A stretch of 64,000 bases of DNA. Origin: Allobogoriella deserti. GTDB lineage: Bacteria; Actinomycetota; Actinomycetes; Actinomycetales; Actinomycetaceae. Where the stretch lies: positions 62,001 to 126,000 of the forward strand of contig NZ_JBHUEE010000009.1 of assembly GCF_042680605.1 (NCBI RefSeq), written 5' to 3'. Of this stretch, positions 1-7,766 are shown piece after piece. The notes under the pieces were generated by a model. The model was not told the DNA's origin and did no database searches. It saw only the letters and a list, made by a program, of their open reading frames with translations. The translations under genes and the position numbers were made by a program. How positions within the stretch are numbered: the stretch's first letter is position 1; each line of letters begins with the position of its first letter.

Positions 1-878
1 GCGCCGTCGGCCGTGATCTCGCCGGCCTGCCAGTCGGCGGGGACACCGGTCGTCGAGACCGTGATCAGCTCGCCGGAGTCGCGCGCGCACTGCCCGGCGA
101 GCCGGCGGCCCCACTCGTCGTCGACGAGGACCACGGCGCAGCGGGAGCGGTCCGGATTGAACAGGGACGCCTTGGCGGCGAAGTAGTCCTCGAGCGTCCC
201 GTGGTAGTCGAGATGGTCCTGGGTGAGGTTGGTGAACCCGGCCACGTCGAAGACGACCGGATCCACGCGGCCGAGGCCGAGGGCATGGGAGGAGACCTCC
301 ATGGCGAGGTCGCTGACGCCCGCGCCGACCATGTCGGCGAGTAGCGCCTGCAGATCGGCCGGCTGCGGTGTGGTCAGCACGGCCGGTTCGGAGCGTCCGG
401 CGACGCGGACCTCGACCGTCCCGATCAGGCCGGTCGTGCGGCCCAGCGCGGCCAGGGCGTGCTCGAGCATGTACGTGGTCGTCGTCTTCCCGTTGGTCCC
501 CGTGACGGCGAAGGTCCGCATCGCTTCGGCGGGCCGGCCGTACACCTGGGCCGCGATGCGGCCGAGCAGCGCCGGGACGTCGTCCGCGAGCAGCACGGGC
601 ACCCCGGTACCTCCGGAGGAGGTGAGCTCGGCGAGCCCCTCGGGATCGGTCAGCACCGCAGACGCGCCGCTTCTCACGGCGGCGGGGGCGAAGCGTGCGC
701 CGTGCACGTGGGCCCCGGCGTGGCCGGCGAAGAGGTCGCCGGGCCGGATGCGCCGGTTGTCCGCGCGCACGCCGGTCACAGCGATCTCGGACCATCCCGC
801 CGGGGGCTCGTGCGGGGTCAGCGAGAACGCCTCGGCTAGGGCGCCGAGGCGAACGGGTCGGGAGCCTGCTGCGGTCAC
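1..878 (-). CDS. murE: UDP-N-acetylmuramoyl-tripeptide synthetase MurE (3' part missing)
   Basis: Cytoplasmic Mur ligase that adds the third residue (meso-diaminopimelate or lysine) to UDP-MurNAc-L-Ala-D-Glu. Reading from the GTG at 878 gives about 292 residues before the window edge. The Mur-ligase P-loop GTNGKTT lies at residues 127-133, followed by MEVSSHALGLGR and TNLTQDHLDYHG, which are characteristic of MurE. The C-terminal specificity motif (DNPR in DAP-adding enzymes) lies outside, so the amino acid added cannot be read here. It starts 44 nt after the ftsI stop in the usual dcw order, so cotranscription is likely. An upstream ATG is out of frame, which supports the GTG start. Confidence 0.95.
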   Translation of the reverse strand, partial: MTAAGSRPVRLGALAEAFSLTPHEPPAGWSEIAVTGVRADNRRIRPGDLFAGHAGAHVHGARFAPAAVRSGASAVLTDPEGLAELTSSGGTGVPVLLADDVPALLGRIAAQVYGRPAEAMRTFAVTGTNGKTTTTYMLEHALAALGRTTGLIGTVEVRVAGRSEPAVLTTPQPADLQALLADMVGAGVSDLAMEVSSHALGLGRVDPVVFDVAGFTNLTQDHLDYHGTLEDYFAAKASLFNPDRSRCAVVLVDDEWGRRLAGQCARDSGELITVSTTGVPADWQAGEITADG

Positions 879-922
879 CGGCCCATTGTGGCCGCTCGCG
901 TCGCGCCCGCCATCCCGGGTCC

Positions 923-2686
923 TCACTCCCGGGTCTGGAGCTTGAGGTCGGGCGCCGGCTCGGTCGACGGCGGAACGCCGTTTTCCCGCAGTGCGAAGCC
1001 CATCACCTCGCTGAATGTGGGAGCTGCCACAGTGCCGCCGTAGGAGGTGCCGGCACCGTCGTACACGACGACGCCGACGGCGATCTGCGGGTTCTCCGCC
1101 GGGGCGACACCGACGTACGAGCCGAGCCGGTCGCTCAGTCCGCCGGCGCCGTCGGGGATCTCGGCCGTGCCCGTCTTCGCGGCGACGCGGTAGCCCGGCA
1201 CGGCGCCCTGCGGGCCGGTGCCGCCTTCCTGGACGACGGTCTCCATCATGGCCAGCAGATCGTCGGCGGCGTCGGAGTCGAGGACCTGCTCACCGGGGTC
1301 GATCTCAGCCGGGGTGAAGGCACCGTCGCCGTCGGTCGTGCCGTCGACGATGCGCGGGTCGACGCGCACGCCGCCGTTGCCGATCGTGGCGGCCATCGAG
1401 GTGTTCTGCAGCAGCGTGACCGACAGTCCCTGCCCGAACATGGTCGTGTAGCGAGTGCGGCCGTCCCACTCGGACGGCTCGTGGAGGGTCCCGCTCGCCT
1501 CGCCGGGCAGCTCGATGCCGGTGCGCCGGCCGAATCCGAAGCCGCGCAACAGGTCGTACCGGTCGGAGTCGGAGACCATGTCGCCGATCTGCACGGTGGC
1601 GGTGTTCGAGGACATCTGCAGGGCGCCGGTGGTGGTCAGGTGGAGCCGCTCGTGCGGGCTGTTGTCGTGGAAGGTCTGCCCGCCCCGCATCGTGATGCTG
1701 TCCGGGACCTCGAACGGCGTCTCGAGGTCGACGGCCCCTTCCTGCAACGCGAGCGCGAAGGTCGGCAGCTTCCCGGTCGAGCCCGGTTCGTAGGGGTTGG
1801 ACACGGCGCGCGAGCCACGGTCCTCCGGGGCCCAGGCCTGATAGTTGCCGGGGTCGACCGTGTTCGAGTCGGCAAGGGCGAGGATGCGGCCGGTGCCGAT
1901 CTCTTCGACGACGACCGCGCCCCACGGCGCGCCGAACTGCTCGACGGCCTCGTCGATGCTCCGCTGGGCGACGTACTGCAGGTCACGGTCGATCGTGGTG
2001 TTGACGGTGTGTCCCGGCTCCGCGGGCACCTCGTCGCGGTGTCCGGTCGGGATGATCTCACCCGTGCCGCCGATCTCGACCGTCATGGACCCGTCCTCGC
2101 CGGTGAGGACCTCGTCCTGGCTCAGTTCGAGCCCGGCCAGCCCGTGTCCGTCCCGGCCGACGTACCCCAGTACGTTGCCCGCCGTGGTGCCGTTCGGATA
2201 GACGCGCTCGGTGGTCTGCTCCGGCTCGATGCCCGGGATGCCCAGGTCGCGGATGTCGCGCCACTGTGCGGGCGTCAGCCCTTTCGCCAGGTAGACGAAG
2301 GTGGAGTCGCCCACCATCGCGGCACCGAGCTCGGCCTTGTCCTGGTCCAGGAGCGGCGCGAGCTCCTCCGCGGCCGCGGCGGCGCCCGTCCCCGTCACCT
2401 CCCCGGTCTCCGGGTCGGTCCGCTGGTACGTCCGGACGAGCTGTTGGTTGACACCGACGTTGTACCGCTCGACCGACGTGGCGAGGATCTCCCCGTCGGC
2501 GTCGACGATGTCGCCGCGGGGCGCCGTGAGCGTGTACGTGCGGGTGCGGTCGTCCCGGGCCTGGTCCGCCAGTGCCGGCCCCTGCACCGCCTGCACCCAG
2601 ACGAGCCGGCCGGAGAAGACGAACAGCATGGTCAGGACCAGGATCAGTGCGGTCCGGCGGCGGAATCGCGCTGCGGCAGTGCTCAT
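923..2686 (-). CDS. ftsI: Septal peptidoglycan transpeptidase FtsI (class B PBP)
   Basis: Class B penicillin-binding protein that crosslinks septal peptidoglycan in the divisome. The 587 residues begin with a short basic cytoplasmic tail and one membrane anchor (about residues 12-34), then the dimerisation domain with the RGDI motif near 57-60 and the transpeptidase domain. All three active-site motifs are present: STGK at 303-306 (nucleophile Ser303), SSN at 359-361 and KTG at 504-506. There are no PASTA repeats after the catalytic domain. It starts 3 nt after the ftsL stop, so coupling to ftsL is expected. Length and motifs are normal for the family. Confidence 0.96.
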   Translation of the reverse strand: MSTAAARFRRRTALILVLTMLFVFSGRLVWVQAVQGPALADQARDDRTRTYTLTAPRGDIVDADGEILATSVERYNVGVNQQLVRTYQRTDPETGEVTGTGAAAAAEELAPLLDQDKAELGAAMVGDSTFVYLAKGLTPAQWRDIRDLGIPGIEPEQTTERVYPNGTTAGNVLGYVGRDGHGLAGLELSQDEVLTGEDGSMTVEIGGTGEIIPTGHRDEVPAEPGHTVNTTIDRDLQYVAQRSIDEAVEQFGAPWGAVVVEEIGTGRILALADSNTVDPGNYQAWAPEDRGSRAVSNPYEPGSTGKLPTFALALQEGAVDLETPFEVPDSITMRGGQTFHDNSPHERLHLTTTGALQMSSNTATVQIGDMVSDSDRYDLLRGFGFGRRTGIELPGEASGTLHEPSEWDGRTRYTTMFGQGLSVTLLQNTSMAATIGNGGVRVDPRIVDGTTDGDGAFTPAEIDPGEQVLDSDAADDLLAMMETVVQEGGTGPQGAVPGYRVAAKTGTAEIPDGAGGLSDRLGSYVGVAPAENPQIAVGVVVYDGAGTSYGGTVAAPTFSEVMGFALRENGVPPSTEPAPDLKLQTRE

Positions 2687-2689
2687 GTC

Positions 2690-3088
2690 TCAGTCCTTCT
2701 CGCCACCGAGAACGGTGTGGTCGTCGAGGTGGATGTAGCGCACGTCCTCGGCAGGGACCATCCCGAGTTCCTCGGCCTTGCGCTCGAGTTCGGCCGGTGA
2801 GCCGGCCGTCTCGACCTGGGCGCGCAACGACGCCTCGTTCTCGTCGAGCCGGTTGAGGGCCACCTGCTGATCGCTGATCTGGTACGCGGCGGCCGCCATC
2901 TGGGTGTTCAGCAGGAGCACGGTGAGCAGTGCTGCGACGAGGATGCCGGCACAGAGAAGCAGGAACGGCGCGACACTGCGCGCCGGTGCCGGATTCGGCA
3001 CGACGGCGAGGCGCGGTCGCCACGAGGGGCGCGCGGCGGGCGCGGCGGAGCCGGGCGCCGAGGCGGTGGTGCTGGTGGCGCTGCTCAT
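2690..3088 (-). CDS. ftsL: FtsL-like cell division protein
   Basis: Small bitopic divisome protein that joins the FtsQ/FtsB-type subcomplex and helps activate septal synthesis. Of 132 residues, the first 37 or so are Ala/Pro-rich and cytoplasmic. A single membrane helix follows at about 40-62, then a short coiled-coil-prone segment (QISDQQVALNRLDENEASLR region) with the ERKAEELGMVPAE pattern seen in the septum-formation-initiator/FtsL family. The ATG overlaps the rsmH stop (ATGA), and ftsI follows after 3 nt. Sequence similarity in this family is weak, so the call rests mainly on topology and position between rsmH and ftsI. Confidence 0.85.
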   Translation of the reverse strand: MSSATSTTASAPGSAAPAARPSWRPRLAVVPNPAPARSVAPFLLLCAGILVAALLTVLLLNTQMAAAAYQISDQQVALNRLDENEASLRAQVETAGSPAELERKAEELGMVPAEDVRYIHLDDHTVLGGEKD

Positions 3089-4095
3089 GCGGCATTCCTC
3101 CTGCGGCTGCGGGACTCGAGCAGGTGATCCGGGGTCGGTCTGAGTCGGCGTGCGGCGCGGAGCCGGACAGACGCGGAACGCGGATTCCGTGCCAGCTCCT
3201 CCTCGTCGGCCCGTTCGGCACCGCGCGTGAGAAGCTCCAGGTAGGGACGGTGGCTCTCCGGCTCGACCGGCAACCCGGGCGGGGCCGAGCTGGTGGCGCC
3301 GCGGGCCAGGACGTTCTTGACCACCCGGTCCTCGAGCGAGTGGTACGCCTCGACGACGATGCGCCCGTTGACGGCCAGAGACTCGACCGCCCGCGGCAGC
3401 GTGCGCTCGACCAGCTCCAGCTCGCCGTTGACGGCGATGCGCAGAGCCTGGAACGTGCGCTTGGCCGGGTTTCCCCCGGTCCGGCGCGCGGCCTGCGGAA
3501 TCGCGCCACGGACGATCTCGACGAGCTCGGCGGTGCGGCGCAGCGGCTGGTCGGCGCGCCGGCGGACCACCGCGGCGGCGATGCGACCGGCGAAGCGCTC
3601 CTCACCGTAGGTCCTGAGGATGCGGCGAAGCTCGGCCTCGTCCGCGGTGGCGAGCAGTTCGGCCGCGCTGATCCCCGTGGAGGGGTCCATCCGCATGTCC
3701 AGGGGTGCGTCGTGGGCGTAGGAGAAGCCGCGCTCGGCGTCGTCGAGCTGCAGGGAGGAGACTCCGAGGTCGAGCAGGACCCCCTGGACGCCCTCGCGGC
3801 CCCCGTGGGTCCGGGCCACGTCGTCGATGTGGTCGTAGGTGGTGTGCACCGCCGTGAACCTCTCGGCGAACGGCGACAGCCGTGCGGTCGCCAGCTCGAT
3901 CGCGTGCGGGTCTCGGTCGATCCCGACGACCCGCAGGTCGGGAAAGCGCCGAAGCGCAGCCTCGCTGTGCCCGCCCAGGCCGAGCGTGCCGTCGACGAGG
4001 ACGGCGCCGGAGGGGAAGAGAGCGGGTGCGAGCAGCTCGAGACAACGCTCGACGAGGACGGGGACGTGCAACCCGTCGGCGTCCGCCTGGCTCAT
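3085..4095 (-). CDS. rsmH: 16S rRNA (cytosine(1402)-N(4))-methyltransferase RsmH (MraW)
   Basis: SAM-dependent methyltransferase modifying C1402 of 16S rRNA. The 336-residue product starts MSQADADGLHVPVL and shows the family hallmarks: HVPVLVERCLELL, the SAM loop VDGTLGLGGHSEAAL, GVLLDLGVSSLQLD, RGFSY, and PAKRTFQALRIAVNGEL near the C-terminus. The open frame runs far upstream. The start was set at the ATG at 4095 because it has AAGGAG at good spacing and matches the usual N-terminus. It is separated from mraZ by 151 nt containing two strong hairpins, and its stop overlaps the ftsL start by 4 nt. Confidence 0.96.
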   Translation of the reverse strand: MSQADADGLHVPVLVERCLELLAPALFPSGAVLVDGTLGLGGHSEAALRRFPDLRVVGIDRDPHAIELATARLSPFAERFTAVHTTYDHIDDVARTHGGREGVQGVLLDLGVSSLQLDDAERGFSYAHDAPLDMRMDPSTGISAAELLATADEAELRRILRTYGEERFAGRIAAAVVRRRADQPLRRTAELVEIVRGAIPQAARRTGGNPAKRTFQALRIAVNGELELVERTLPRAVESLAVNGRIVVEAYHSLEDRVVKNVLARGATSSAPPGLPVEPESHRPYLELLTRGAERADEEELARNPRSASVRLRAARRLRPTPDHLLESRSRRRNAA

Positions 4096-4140
4096 CGGAG
4101 CTCCTTGCTCGGGGTGATGCAGGAGTGGGAGGGAGAAGGG

Positions 4141-4214
4141 TGGTCGGGGGCCCTCCACCGCCCGACCAGGACTCCCTCCGCCTGTGCTCTGGCACCGGGG
4201 AAGTGCGCCAGAGC
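4141..4214 (-). promoter_or_regulatory. Two hairpins in the mraZ-rsmH spacer
   Basis: Two perfect 8-bp inverted repeats occupy the spacer: 4141-4148 with 4161-4168 (TGGTCGGG/CCCGACCA) and 4186-4193 with 4207-4214 (GCTCTGGC/GCCAGAGC). Neither has a T-run, so simple intrinsic termination is uncertain. They could attenuate or process the mraZ-rsmH transcript. The structure is seen in sequence; the role is inferred. Confidence 0.5.
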
Positions 4215-4246
4215 CGCGGTGGGAGACCTCGCCGTGCGGGGGTCGG

Positions 4247-4678
4247 TCAGAACAAGCCGGGGACCACCTCCTCGGCCGTCTCGGCGAACGCCTGCTCCTG
4301 CTCGGAGAGGTAGGCCGCCCAGGCGTCGGCGTCCCAGATCTCGATGCGTGTGCCCGCTCCGATGACGGCGAGCTCACGATCGAGGCCGGCGTAGTTGCGC
4401 AGGCCCGACGGAATCGTGATGCGGCCCTGTTTGTCCGGCAGGTCGTCGGCCGCGCCGGAGAGGAAGACGCGCAGGTAGTCCCGAGCCTGTTTGCTCGTGA
4501 CCGGCGCCTGGCGCAGGCGGGTGTGCATCTCCTCGAACTCCCGCATCGGGAAGGCGTACAGGCACCGCTCCTGCCCGCGGGTGAGAACGACACCGGCAGC
4601 GAGCTGGTCGCGGAACTTGGCCGGGAGGATGAGGCGCCCCTTGTCGTCCAGACGGGGTTCGTACGTCCCCAGGAACAC
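4247..4678 (-). CDS. mraZ: Transcriptional regulator MraZ
   Basis: DNA-binding regulator of the dcw operon, with two tandem SpoVT/AbrB-like domains that assemble into rings. The start is the GTG at 4678, giving 143 residues beginning VFLGTYEPRLDDKGRLILPA, the canonical MraZ N-terminus, with a strong GGAGG site upstream; an open frame 24 codons longer is rejected. The second repeat appears as LPDKQGRITIPSGLR. MraZ usually represses its own operon through 10-bp-spaced GTGG-type boxes, and such boxes are visible upstream. It is the first gene of the minus-strand dcw cluster. Confidence 0.95.
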   Translation of the reverse strand: MFLGTYEPRLDDKGRLILPAKFRDQLAAGVVLTRGQERCLYAFPMREFEEMHTRLRQAPVTSKQARDYLRVFLSGAADDLPDKQGRITIPSGLRNYAGLDRELAVIGAGTRIEIWDADAWAAYLSEQEQAFAETAEEVVPGLF

Positions 4679-4717
4679 ATCGGCACCTCCCCTCCTGCTC
4701 GTCGCCACTCCGGCATG

Positions 4718-4743
4718 CACCACATTACTCCACTTTCCTCCCC
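4718..4743 (-). promoter_or_regulatory. MraZ-box-like array upstream of mraZ
   Basis: On the minus strand three hexamers follow one another exactly 10 bp apart: GGGGAG (4743-4738), GTGGAG (4733-4728) and GTGGTG (4723-4718). MraZ is known to bind short GTGG/TGGG-type direct repeats at about one helical turn, so this is the probable autoregulatory operator, 40-65 nt before the mraZ start. Confidence 0.6.
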
Positions 4744-4931
4744 TACGCACTGGTACAACGCGCGAATCGCTGGCGAGTTCCCTCGAAAGCGCAGATCAGC
4801 AACGGTGGTGGAGGGTGGAGGGAATTCAGCGGCCGGCTCGCCGCCTCCACCGCACCAGCGGCGAACGGGCGCCGGCTTCATCACCGGTGGGCGCGGGAAT
4901 CGGAGCGCCACCGCGGTCGACGGCAACCTCG

Positions 4932-4980
4932 GTGGAGCGAAGTGGGGGGCCGGTCGAGTACCGCGTGGAGCGAAGTGGGG
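4932..4980 (+). repeat. Two exact 16-bp direct repeats (GTGGAGCGAAGTGGGG)
   Basis: The identical 16-mer occurs at 4932-4947 and 4965-4980, 33 bp apart. Each copy contains GTGGAG and GTGGGG 10 bp apart, the same spacing as the MraZ-box array but in the opposite orientation. A third plus-strand pair of this type (GTGGTG-GAGG-GTGGAG) is at 4805-4820. They may be extra MraZ sites or a small intergenic repeat. Confidence 0.55.
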
Positions 4981-5063
4981 GAACCCACGCGCGACCTCAG
5001 GCGGGCACCGCCGCACAGATGCCGTGGTGGGATGTGGAGCGGATGGCCGGTCGGGGCTCAACG

Positions 5064-5095
5064 CGAAGCCCACGACCTGACGGCCGTGGGCTTCG
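5064..5095 (-). terminator. Hairpin terminator after the DUF3040 gene
   Basis: A perfect 11-bp stem, 5064-5074 (CGAAGCCCACG) with 5085-5095 (CGTGGGCTTCG) and a 10-nt loop, lies 22 nt beyond the DUF3040 stop on the minus strand. There is no long T-run, as is common in GC-rich actinobacteria. It would insulate the dcw cluster from the upstream gene. Confidence 0.75.
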
Positions 5096-5117
5096 TATGG
5101 GTGGTTCGCTCAGATGG

Positions 5118-5483
5118 TCAGCGACCGCGGTCCTCGTTGCGACGCTGCCACTTCTCTTCCTGGCGCTGCATGAAGCCGCCTGACGACGGTGCCGAGCCGC
5201 CACGCTTGCGCTGGGCCGGCCGCCCGTTGCGGGGTCCGGAGATCGCCAGGAGCACGCCCGCGAGCATGGCGACGAAGCCGAGCACACCGAGCCAGACGAA
5301 CTCGGTCGCCACGCCGCCGACGAGGCCGCCCAGACCGGCGAGGAACAGGACGATCCCCAGCACGAGACGCCGAACCGAGGGACGCGGCTTGTCCGCCAGC
5401 GTGTTCGCGAGCTTGGGGTCGTCCGAGCGCAGCTGCTGCTCCATCTGTTGGAGCATGCGCTGCTCGTACTCTGAGAGAGGCAT
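5118..5483 (-). CDS. DUF3040 family membrane protein
   Basis: Small two-helix membrane protein of unknown function, widespread in actinobacteria beside the dcw cluster. The 121-residue form starting MPLSEYEQRMLQQMEQQL is the family's conserved N-terminus, and the ATG at 5483 has a GGAGG site; an in-frame ATG 9 codons upstream is less likely. Helices lie at about 41-60 and 62-83, flanked by a charged amphipathic N-terminal segment and a basic, Gln/Arg-rich C-terminal tail. It is followed by a terminator and preceded 48 nt upstream by dinB, so it may be read with dinB or from its own promoter. Confidence 0.88.
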   Translation of the reverse strand: MPLSEYEQRMLQQMEQQLRSDDPKLANTLADKPRPSVRRLVLGIVLFLAGLGGLVGGVATEFVWLGVLGFVAMLAGVLLAISGPRNGRPAQRKRGGSAPSSGGFMQRQEEKWQRRNEDRGR

Positions 5484-5531
5484 CGGACCTCCAGTCTCGC
5501 GCCGTTCCACCTGTTTCCGGCGGTGTAGATA

Positions 5532-6794
5532 TCAGGATATGTCGCCTCGGTTCGTCGCGGTAGTCGAGCGACGATGCCGCTGGTCACCAGTGGGCAACAA
5601 CGTGGCCGGAAGCACACCGCGTGAGCCGAACCGGGCGCGCACCCCGTCCATGGCGCGCTCGGCCTGTGCCCGGTGCGGATCCTCGTCCAGCGCCGGCTGG
5701 ATGCCCACACCACCGTCGGCGAGACGTTCGGCGCGCAGACCGAGCAGGCGGACGCCGGCCGCCGGGATCTCCACACCGGCCAGGAGGTCACGGCCGGCCG
5801 CGTAGAGGTCCTGAGCGAGATCGGTCGGCGCCGGCAGGGTGTGCGAACGGGACAGCGTCGTGAAGTCGGCGTGCCGCACCTTGATCGCCACCCGTCCGGC
5901 AAAGACACGGCCGGCCCGCAACCGCGCCGCGCACTCGTGCGCCTGCCGGAGCAGGACCCGCTCCAGCGCCCGCCGATCGGTGATGTCCTCGCCGAACGTC
6001 GACTCCGTCCCGACCGACTTCTCGGTGTGGGCGGCACTGACCTTTCGCTCGTCGTGGCCCCATGCCAGCTCGTGGAGTCGCTGGCCGGCGGCGACGCCGA
6101 GGATCCGGTGCAGCTGCGGCAACGGGGTGTGGGCGAGCTGTTCGACCGTCTCGATGCCGTGCCGATCGAGGATCTCCCCGGACTTCTCCCCCACGCCCCA
6201 CAGCGCCCCGACCGGGAGCGCGTGCAGGAACGGCACCGTCGCCTCGAGCGGGACCAGCAGCAACCCGTCGGGCTTGGCGTGTGTCGAGGCCAGTTTGGCC
6301 ACGTGCTTGCTCCCGGCCACCCCGACCGAGGCCGGCACGCCGGTGCGGCGGCGCACCTCACGGCGGATCCATCGGGCGATGGCCGTCGGGCTCCCCATCC
6401 GCCGGATCGCCCCGGCGACGTCGAGGAAAGCCTCGTCGATGCTGACCTGCTCCAGCTCCGGGGTGACCTCGGCGAGGACGGCCATCACCTCACGGGAGAC
6501 CTCCCGGTACCGGTCGTGCCGGCCAGGGAGAACCACGGCCTGGGGGCACAGCGCCCGGGCGCGCGTGGCCGGCATGGCGCTGTGCACGCCGAACTCCCGC
6601 GCCTCGTAGCTCGCCGCCGCGACCACTCCGCGGCGCTGCCCGCCCACGATGACCGGCCGGCCACGCAACTCGGGGTGGTCGAGTAGCTCGACGGAGACGA
6701 AGAAGGCGTCCATGTCGACGTGCAACACCGTGCACCCGCTGTCGTCCTCACCCCAGGACCGGCGGGCCGCCGCACTTCGCGGGGATCTGCTCAT
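5532..6794 (-). CDS. dinB: DNA polymerase IV (DinB family)
   Basis: Y-family translesion polymerase copying damaged templates. The 420 residues start MSRSPRSAAARR at the ATG at 6794, where GGAGAA gives a ribosome site. The catalytic acidic residues are present in DMDAFFVSVE (Asp27) and SIDEAFLDV (Asp120, Glu121), with the fingers motif YEAREFGVHSAMP and the thumb HhH region GVGEKSGEILDRHGI. The little-finger domain runs to about residue 375, followed by a tail with no clear beta-clamp motif that I can name. No LexA box or RecA-NDp promoter was found upstream, so damage control is not evident here. Confidence 0.93.
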   Translation of the reverse strand: MSRSPRSAAARRSWGEDDSGCTVLHVDMDAFFVSVELLDHPELRGRPVIVGGQRRGVVAAASYEAREFGVHSAMPATRARALCPQAVVLPGRHDRYREVSREVMAVLAEVTPELEQVSIDEAFLDVAGAIRRMGSPTAIARWIRREVRRRTGVPASVGVAGSKHVAKLASTHAKPDGLLLVPLEATVPFLHALPVGALWGVGEKSGEILDRHGIETVEQLAHTPLPQLHRILGVAAGQRLHELAWGHDERKVSAAHTEKSVGTESTFGEDITDRRALERVLLRQAHECAARLRAGRVFAGRVAIKVRHADFTTLSRSHTLPAPTDLAQDLYAAGRDLLAGVEIPAAGVRLLGLRAERLADGGVGIQPALDEDPHRAQAERAMDGVRARFGSRGVLPATLLPTGDQRHRRSTTATNRGDIS

Positions 6795-6856
6795 CGTCGT
6801 TCTCCTCGCCGAGTCGGCGCCCGGAGCCGGTCGCGGGGCCACCAGCCTAGCGGCCC

Positions 6857-6862
6857 TACAGT
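6857..6862 (+). promoter_or_regulatory. -10 box of a probable leaderless promoter (spermidine-synthase-like gene)
   Basis: TACAGT is followed by 6 nt and then the GTG at 6869, with no ribosome-binding site between. This places the transcription start at or next to the start codon. Confidence 0.55.
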
Positions 6863-6868
6863 TGTCCG

Positions 6869-7705
6869 GTGAGCCGCCGACGCCGAGCATCCCAGGCCCC
6901 ACCGACATGGCTGGACAAGCTCCCCGACGGGCCCGTGCCGACGTCACTGGGCACCGCTGAGGTCGTCCCCGAACCCGGGGCCCCGCATCGGGTGACGTTG
7001 TTCCTCTCGGGGGCGGAGAGCTCTCACCTGGACCTGGCGGACCCGACGGCGCTCGAGTTCGAGTACATGCAGCAGATGCGGGTGATCGTGGACCTGATGG
7101 CCCCGCCCGGGCCGCTCCGCGTGCTCCACCTCGGGGGTGCCGGGTGCGCCTTCGCGCGCGCCCTGGCCGCCGAGCGCCCGAGGTCGACCCAGCTCGCCGT
7201 CGAGCTGGACGAGGCGCTGGCCACCCTGGTGCGGGACTGGTTCGACCTTCCCCGCTCCCCCCGGCTGCGGATCCGTGCGGGCGACGCGCGTGCGGTGACC
7301 GAGGGCCTCCGGCCGCAGTCCTGGGACGTCGTGGTGCGTGATGTCTTCGACGGCGGCGACATCCCTCAGCACCTCCGCACGCTGGAGGCCGGCGAGGCCG
7401 TGCGCCGGGTGCTCGCCGACGGCGGGCTCTATCTCGTCAACCTCACCGACCGTCCACCGCTGCACCAGGCCCGGGTTGAAGTCGCCACACTGCAGGAACT
7501 GTTCGGGCACGTGGTGGTCCTCGCCGATCCGGCGATCCTGCGCGGACGCAGGTACGGCAACGTCGTGCTGGCCGCCTCCGACGCACCGTTCCCCGGCACG
7601 GCGCTCGGACGCGACCTGCGCCGCCTCCCCCTGCCCGTCCGGCTGCTCACAGGACGCGACGTCGACGAATTCCGGGGGACCCGCGTCCCGGCCCGGGACG
7701 ACTGA
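6869..7705 (+). CDS. Spermidine synthase-like methyltransferase-fold protein
   Basis: The 278-residue product resembles the aminopropyltransferase (SpeE) fold common in actinobacteria. It has a nucleotide-binding loop (LRVLHLGGAGCAFARAL), an acidic strand end (LAVELDEAL), RIRAGDARAV, and the active-site-like segment WDVVVRDVFDGGDIPQHL. The short N-terminal beta domain of true spermidine synthases is reduced, and it lacks the membrane domain of the fused forms. Real polyamine synthesis is therefore unproven. The GTG start is supported by a leaderless -10 box. It faces the cold-shock gene across a shared bidirectional terminator that overlaps its stop codon. Confidence 0.8.
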   Translation: MSRRRRASQAPPTWLDKLPDGPVPTSLGTAEVVPEPGAPHRVTLFLSGAESSHLDLADPTALEFEYMQQMRVIVDLMAPPGPLRVLHLGGAGCAFARALAAERPRSTQLAVELDEALATLVRDWFDLPRSPRLRIRAGDARAVTEGLRPQSWDVVVRDVFDGGDIPQHLRTLEAGEAVRRVLADGGLYLVNLTDRPPLHQARVEVATLQELFGHVVVLADPAILRGRRYGNVVLAASDAPFPGTALGRDLRRLPLPVRLLTGRDVDEFRGTRVPARDD

Positions 7706-7736
7706 GGGCCCGCACCCTCAGTGGGTGCGGGCCCTC
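7704..7736. terminator. Bidirectional terminator between the SpeE-like and cold-shock genes
   Basis: A perfect 14-bp stem, 7704-7717 with 7723-7736 (arms GAGGGCCCGCACCC and GGGTGCGGGCCCTC) and a 5-nt loop, begins inside the TGA of the upstream gene and ends 30 nt short of the convergent cold-shock gene. It is symmetric and can serve both strands. Confidence 0.85.
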
Positions 7737-7766
7737 GCCGATGCCGCCCGTGGGGCGGCGTCACGA

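Larger units (their letters stand above)
4679..5117. other. Gene-free region upstream of mraZ
   Basis: This 439-bp stretch between mraZ and the DUF3040 gene has no convincing coding sequence. It holds the mraZ operator and promoter zone next to mraZ, several GTGG hexamer pairs on the plus strand spaced 10 bp apart (4805-4820, 4932-4947, 4965-4980), a 16-bp direct repeat, and a terminator hairpin at 5064-5095. The middle part has a few AT-richer patches but no promoter I can place with confidence. Confidence 0.7.

Noticed and set aside
695..2800. A 701-codon open frame antisense to ftsI and ftsL
   Set aside because: The complementary protein shows all PBP motifs; the plus-strand frame is Arg/Gly-rich with no family features. 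Long antisense frames are expected at this GC content.
4096..5073. N-terminal extension of RsmH to 662 residues
   Set aside because: It would run through mraZ in another frame. The ATG at 4095 has a ribosome site and the family N-terminus.
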